NCBI RefSeq assembly: GCF_016307205.1 | Contig: NZ_JAEIJD010000004.1 | Span: forward strand, 1 to 64,000 | Length of the DNA stretch: 64,000 bases | Source: Pontibaca salina | Lineage (GTDB): Bacteria; Pseudomonadota; Alphaproteobacteria; Rhodobacterales; Rhodobacteraceae | Direction: 5' to 3' | Part shown: positions 61,315 through 64,000 of the stretch, one piece after another | Layout: every line of letters starts with the position of its first letter | How positions within the stretch are numbered: the first letter of the stretch is position 1 | Notes under the pieces: model-generated | Databases searched by the model: none | Seen by the model: only the letters and a program-made list of their open reading frames with translations | What the model was told of the DNA's origin: nothing | Made by a program: the position numbers and the translations under genes

Positions 61315-62232
61315 ATGAGAGCTGCCATCGCGCTTTTCTTTGCCCTGACGCTGGCGGCGGGGCCGGTTCGGGCAGGTGATCTGGCGCTGCCGGCTGACGC
61401 ACAGCGCGTGACACAAGAAGTCAGCGCGCGGGACAGTTATGCCATGCCCATCGGTCCCCATATATCGACAGGTGTTGCAACACGGAGCTATGAGGGCCGG
61501 GTGGATCGTCAGGCATGGCGCGTCGAGAAAAGCGACCTGACCACCTTGCAACTGTTGGACCCGCTGCGCGCGCAATTGCAAGAGGACGGTTATGAGATCC
61601 TGTTCCAGTGCAAGGATATTGCCTGCGGGGGGTTCGATTTTCGCTTTGCCATCGATGTGATTCCGGCGCCCGAGATGTATGTGGATGTGCGCAACTATCG
61701 CTTTCTCGCAGCGGCGCGAGGTGAGGGCGAGGCGATCAGCCTGTTGGTCAGCCGCAGCCGCGCCTCGGGGTTTGTTCAGATAATCCGGGTCGCGCCATCG
61801 GATGAAGACACCAGCGCAAGCGTCGCCGGGCCGATTTCCGGCCCTGCCACAACGGATGATTTTGCCACGCAGCTGACCAGCACCGGCTATGTCGTTCTGC
61901 ACGATCTCGATTTCCAGACGGGTGCTGATACGCTCGGGCCCGGCCCCCATGCCACGCTGGGAGCGCTGGCCAGTTTTCTGCAGGATAACGCCGAATACCG
62001 GATTTCGCTGGTCGGGCACACGGACACCGTCGGGGGGCTGGAATCGAATATCGAATTGTCACGCCGCCGCGCCGGGGCCGTTCGTGTCCGGTTGATCGAA
62101 GGGTACGGCATCGCCGCAAAGCGCATCGATACCGAAGGCGTGGGCTATCTTGCTCCGGTCGCCTCGAATCTTACCGCACAGGGGCGCGAAGCCAACCGGC
62201 GGGTCGAGGCGGTTCTGTTGTCGGGACAGTGA
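61315..62232 (+). CDS. OmpA-family envelope protein
   Basis: A 305-residue exported protein. The signal peptide is MRAAIALFFALTLAAGPVRAG, a middle region of unknown fold (about residues 25-190) follows, and the C-terminal OmpA domain has LDFQTGADTLGPGPHATL, GHTDTVGG and NIELSRRRAGAVRVRLI. The OmpA domain binds peptidoglycan, so the protein probably anchors envelope layers. The middle part has two Cys (CKDIACGG) that may form a disulfide. It appears to stand alone. The ATG at 61315 follows CGACGTTCAG, without a strong ribosome binding site. Confidence 0.9.
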   Translation: MRAAIALFFALTLAAGPVRAGDLALPADAQRVTQEVSARDSYAMPIGPHISTGVATRSYEGRVDRQAWRVEKSDLTTLQLLDPLRAQLQEDGYEILFQCKDIACGGFDFRFAIDVIPAPEMYVDVRNYRFLAAARGEGEAISLLVSRSRASGFVQIIRVAPSDEDTSASVAGPISGPATTDDFATQLTSTGYVVLHDLDFQTGADTLGPGPHATLGALASFLQDNAEYRISLVGHTDTVGGLESNIELSRRRAGAVRVRLIEGYGIAAKRIDTEGVGYLAPVASNLTAQGREANRRVEAVLLSGQ

Positions 62233-62415
62233 GCCCGCTCAAGGCCCTTGCCGTGTCACATTCATCAGGGACTGTCCGAAAACCATCCTTCACCCATCCC
62301 TTCTGCGCTGCTTTACGGCGATCCATAACTGAGGCATGTTCGCGGCTCAGCAGGCGTGATTTTGGCGCAATCCCACGGGAGCACCACCGCCTGCGGCAGA
62401 AAACAGGATGACAGG

Positions 62416-62910
62416 ATGACACCGGACGAGATCGACAAACTGCCCTATCGCCGCTGTGTGGGTGTGATGCTCATGAACGGGCAGGGCCGGGTTTTCGTTG
62501 GCCAGCGCCGCGACCGCGACACCGATGCCTGGCAAATGCCTCAGGGCGGTGTGGATCCGGGCGAGACCCCGCGCGCGGCGGCACTGCGCGAACTGCGTGA
62601 AGAGACCGGGGTGACGGAGGATCTTGTCGAAGTGCTGGCCAATACCGAGGGCTGGTTGCCCTATGATCTGCCGCTTGCGCTGGTGCCCAATATCTGGGGC
62701 GGGCGATTTCGCGGGCAGGAACAGAAATGGTTTCTGATGCGCTTTCTGGGGCGCGACGAACAGATAAATATCGCGACTGAACAGCCCGAATTTGCCGCAT
62801 GGCGCTGGCAGAATATTGACGATCTGGTGGCGCAGATCGTGCCGTTCAAACGTGCCGTTTATCAGCAGGTTTTAGAAGAATTCCGGGATGCGCTGGGTCG
62901 CGCGCCCTAG
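62416..62910 (+). CDS. rppH: RNA pyrophosphohydrolase
   Basis: A 164-residue Nudix hydrolase that removes pyrophosphate from RNA 5' ends and starts decay. The Nudix box [20 protein letters not shown] is complete and followed by [24 protein letters not shown] is the usual N terminus and [18 protein letters not shown] the usual C terminus. The ATG at 62416 is preferred to the one at 62408. No neighbour on the same strand is close enough to be in an operon with it. Confidence 0.95.
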   Translation: MTPDEIDKLPYRRCVGVMLMNGQGRVFVGQRRDRDTDAWQMPQGGVDPGETPRAAALRELREETGVTEDLVEVLANTEGWLPYDLPLALVPNIWGGRFRGQEQKWFLMRFLGRDEQINIATEQPEFAAWRWQNIDDLVAQIVPFKRAVYQQVLEEFRDALGRAP

Positions 62911-62947
62911 GCGCAGCAGCTGGTGTGTTACCGGGCCGCCGCGCCGT

Positions 62948-63697
62948 TTATCGGGTCAGGTAACGGCGCGCGACAGCCTCGACCAAAGCCCACAGGCTCA
63001 GGCTGAGCAGGGCCAGCACCATGAGCGAGGCGAACATCAGATCGGTCTGGCCGCGTCCGTTGGCCATCAGCATCAGATGCCCCAGCCCGCGCGATGATCC
63101 GACCCATTCACCAATCACCACCGCTAGCGGCGCATAGATCGCCGACAGCCGCAGCCCCGAGGCCAGTGCCGGCAGCGCATTGGGCACCTGCAGGTGGATC
63201 AGTTGGCGCAAAGGCCCCGCGCCGGATGTCTGCGCCAGATCACTGAGGCCGGGCGGCAGACGCATCAGCCCGTCGAAAAACGCCGACGCGATCGGGAAAT
63301 AGGTGACCAGCGCCACCATGACGATTTTCGACGGCGCGCCATAGCCCAGCCACAGGGTGATCACCGGCGCAAGGGCAAAGACCGGAACAGCCTGCGCAAA
63401 AATCAGCACCGGGCGCAGGAACAACCGGGCCGCCGGCGACAAGGCAAGATTAAGCGCCGTCGCCACGCCAAGTACCACGCCAAGCGCCAGCCCCTGCAAT
63501 AGGTTAACCGCAGAAAAGCCGGTCTGGGTCACCAGCAGAGCGGCGTTTTTACCCAAGGCCTGCGCGACATCGAGCGGACCGGGCAGGATGAAAGACGGTG
63601 CCCCGGTCAGCAGCACGACCAGATGCCAGCCCAAAAGCGCCGTTGCCGTGGCCAGACAGGCGCGACCGGCGCGCAGCATTGCCGACCCGCTGCTCAT
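62948..63697 (-). CDS. ABC transporter permease (SsuC/TauC/ThiX type)
   Basis: A 249-residue inner-membrane permease with about six helices. The conserved EAA-type loop is in VIGEWVGSSRGLGHLM near residues 193-208. It overlaps an ATP-binding gene by four bases. Its type is used for sulfonates, taurine, nitrate or thiamine precursors. Without the binding protein, which is outside the window, the substrate is unknown; a thiamine-precursor ThiXYZ system is one possibility. The ATG at 63697 is clear. Confidence 0.87.
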   Translation of the reverse strand: MSSGSAMLRAGRACLATATALLGWHLVVLLTGAPSFILPGPLDVAQALGKNAALLVTQTGFSAVNLLQGLALGVVLGVATALNLALSPAARLFLRPVLIFAQAVPVFALAPVITLWLGYGAPSKIVMVALVTYFPIASAFFDGLMRLPPGLSDLAQTSGAGPLRQLIHLQVPNALPALASGLRLSAIYAPLAVVIGEWVGSSRGLGHLMLMANGRGQTDLMFASLMVLALLSLSLWALVEAVARRYLTR

Positions 63698-64000
63698 GCC
63701 GCGATCCCGGTGTCCGGAGCGGTGGCACCTGTCAGCCGTCGTAACAGTACGGCCTGCGCGGCGAAGATCTCGGGCGAATCCGCCGGGCGCGGTGCTGGCG
63801 AGGAGGGGGTTTCCACAGCGCTAGCCCCGTCCGGGCCGCCGATGAGAAAGGCCGCATAGGCCAGACGCATGGCTTCCTGCGGATCGTGGGTGATCAAGAT
63901 CACGGTGCGTCCGGTCAGCAAATTGGCGGCCAGATCCTGCATCGCATAGCGCGTAACCGGGTCCAGTGCGGAAAAGGGTTCGTCAAGCACGACAACGGGG
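63694..64000 (-). CDS. ABC transporter ATP-binding protein, 5' end outside the window
   Basis: The C-terminal part of an ABC ATPase, cut by the window edge. Visible are Walker B with the following D-loop (VVVLDEPFSALD), and the H-loop LITHDPQEA. About 102 residues are present; the Walker A and signature motif lie beyond position 64000. Its stop overlaps the permease start, so the two belong to one importer. The C-terminal tail is Pro/Ser-rich and varies in this family. Confidence 0.9.
   Translation of the reverse strand, partial: PVVVLDEPFSALDPVTRYAMQDLAANLLTGRTVILITHDPQEAMRLAYAAFLIGGPDGASAVETPSSPAPRPADSPEIFAAQAVLLRRLTGATAPDTGIAA

Overview
The window is about 64 kb of chromosome from a marine alphaproteobacterium, most likely a Rhodobacteraceae member of the Roseobacter group. 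The clues are the GANTC methylase CcrM, a luxR-luxI quorum-sensing pair, TRAP-type uptake, a malonate cluster, a sulfite dehydrogenase, MetR/metF and a short PutA, all in dense GC-rich DNA. I cannot name genus or species. I see no prophage, insertion sequence or CRISPR array. Most of it is ordinary core genome.

Layout. 1-9 kb: panB (cut by the window edge), a GMC oxidoreductase with a cysteine cluster, a small conserved protein divergent from efp, ygfZ, a glycosyltransferase, an MsbA-like exporter, a HisC-like aminotransferase and a DUF454 membrane protein. 9-19 kb: valS, an Lrp regulator divergent from an ornithine-type decarboxylase, a DUF2235 hydrolase, divergent metF/metR, an inositol-phosphatase family gene and a rhomboid protease. 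19-23 kb: putA and tRNA-Leu(TAA). 22.9-27.5 kb: a quorum-sensing unit (luxR, luxI, small membrane protein), then a two-gene Fe-S carrier operon in which both proteins have extra domains (Mrp with DUF971; Nfu with two added domains).

27.8-34.3 kb is a malonate unit: GntR regulator, TRAP transporter dctPQM, malonyl-CoA decarboxylase and malonyl-CoA synthetase, mostly with overlapping start and stop codons. Malonate would be imported, activated to malonyl-CoA and decarboxylated to acetyl-CoA. 34.4-36.1 kb: a Tat-exported molybdenum sulfite dehydrogenase with its c-type cytochrome. 36-41.6 kb: an ornithine-cyclodeaminase homologue, a FAH-family hydrolase, rnhB, ccrM, an unknown membrane protein and greA. 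41.8-48.8 kb: ETF-ubiquinone oxidoreductase, a TPR protein, ispE, smpB, and a mercaptopyruvate sulfurtransferase/aminotransferase pair. 49-64 kb: a class A PBP, mlaC-mlaA, ridA, a phosphodiesterase, a FemAB-like protein, a pterin dehydratase, a peroxiredoxin, a ferredoxin-reductase-type flavoprotein, rsmD, map, sfsA, a CinA-type domain, a GNAT, an OmpA-domain protein, rppH and part of an ABC importer.

The points most worth a second look are non-coding or concern domain architecture: a 10-of-11 bp inverted repeat that could mask the luxI ribosome binding site; three copies of an intergenic motif (GGGTATTT, four variable bases, CCAGAAAGAAG), two of which bound a 197-bp segment as inverted repeats; three GANTC sites in 39 bp before ccrM; a possible three-way-junction RNA before the sulfurtransferase gene; and the enlarged Mrp/Nfu pair.
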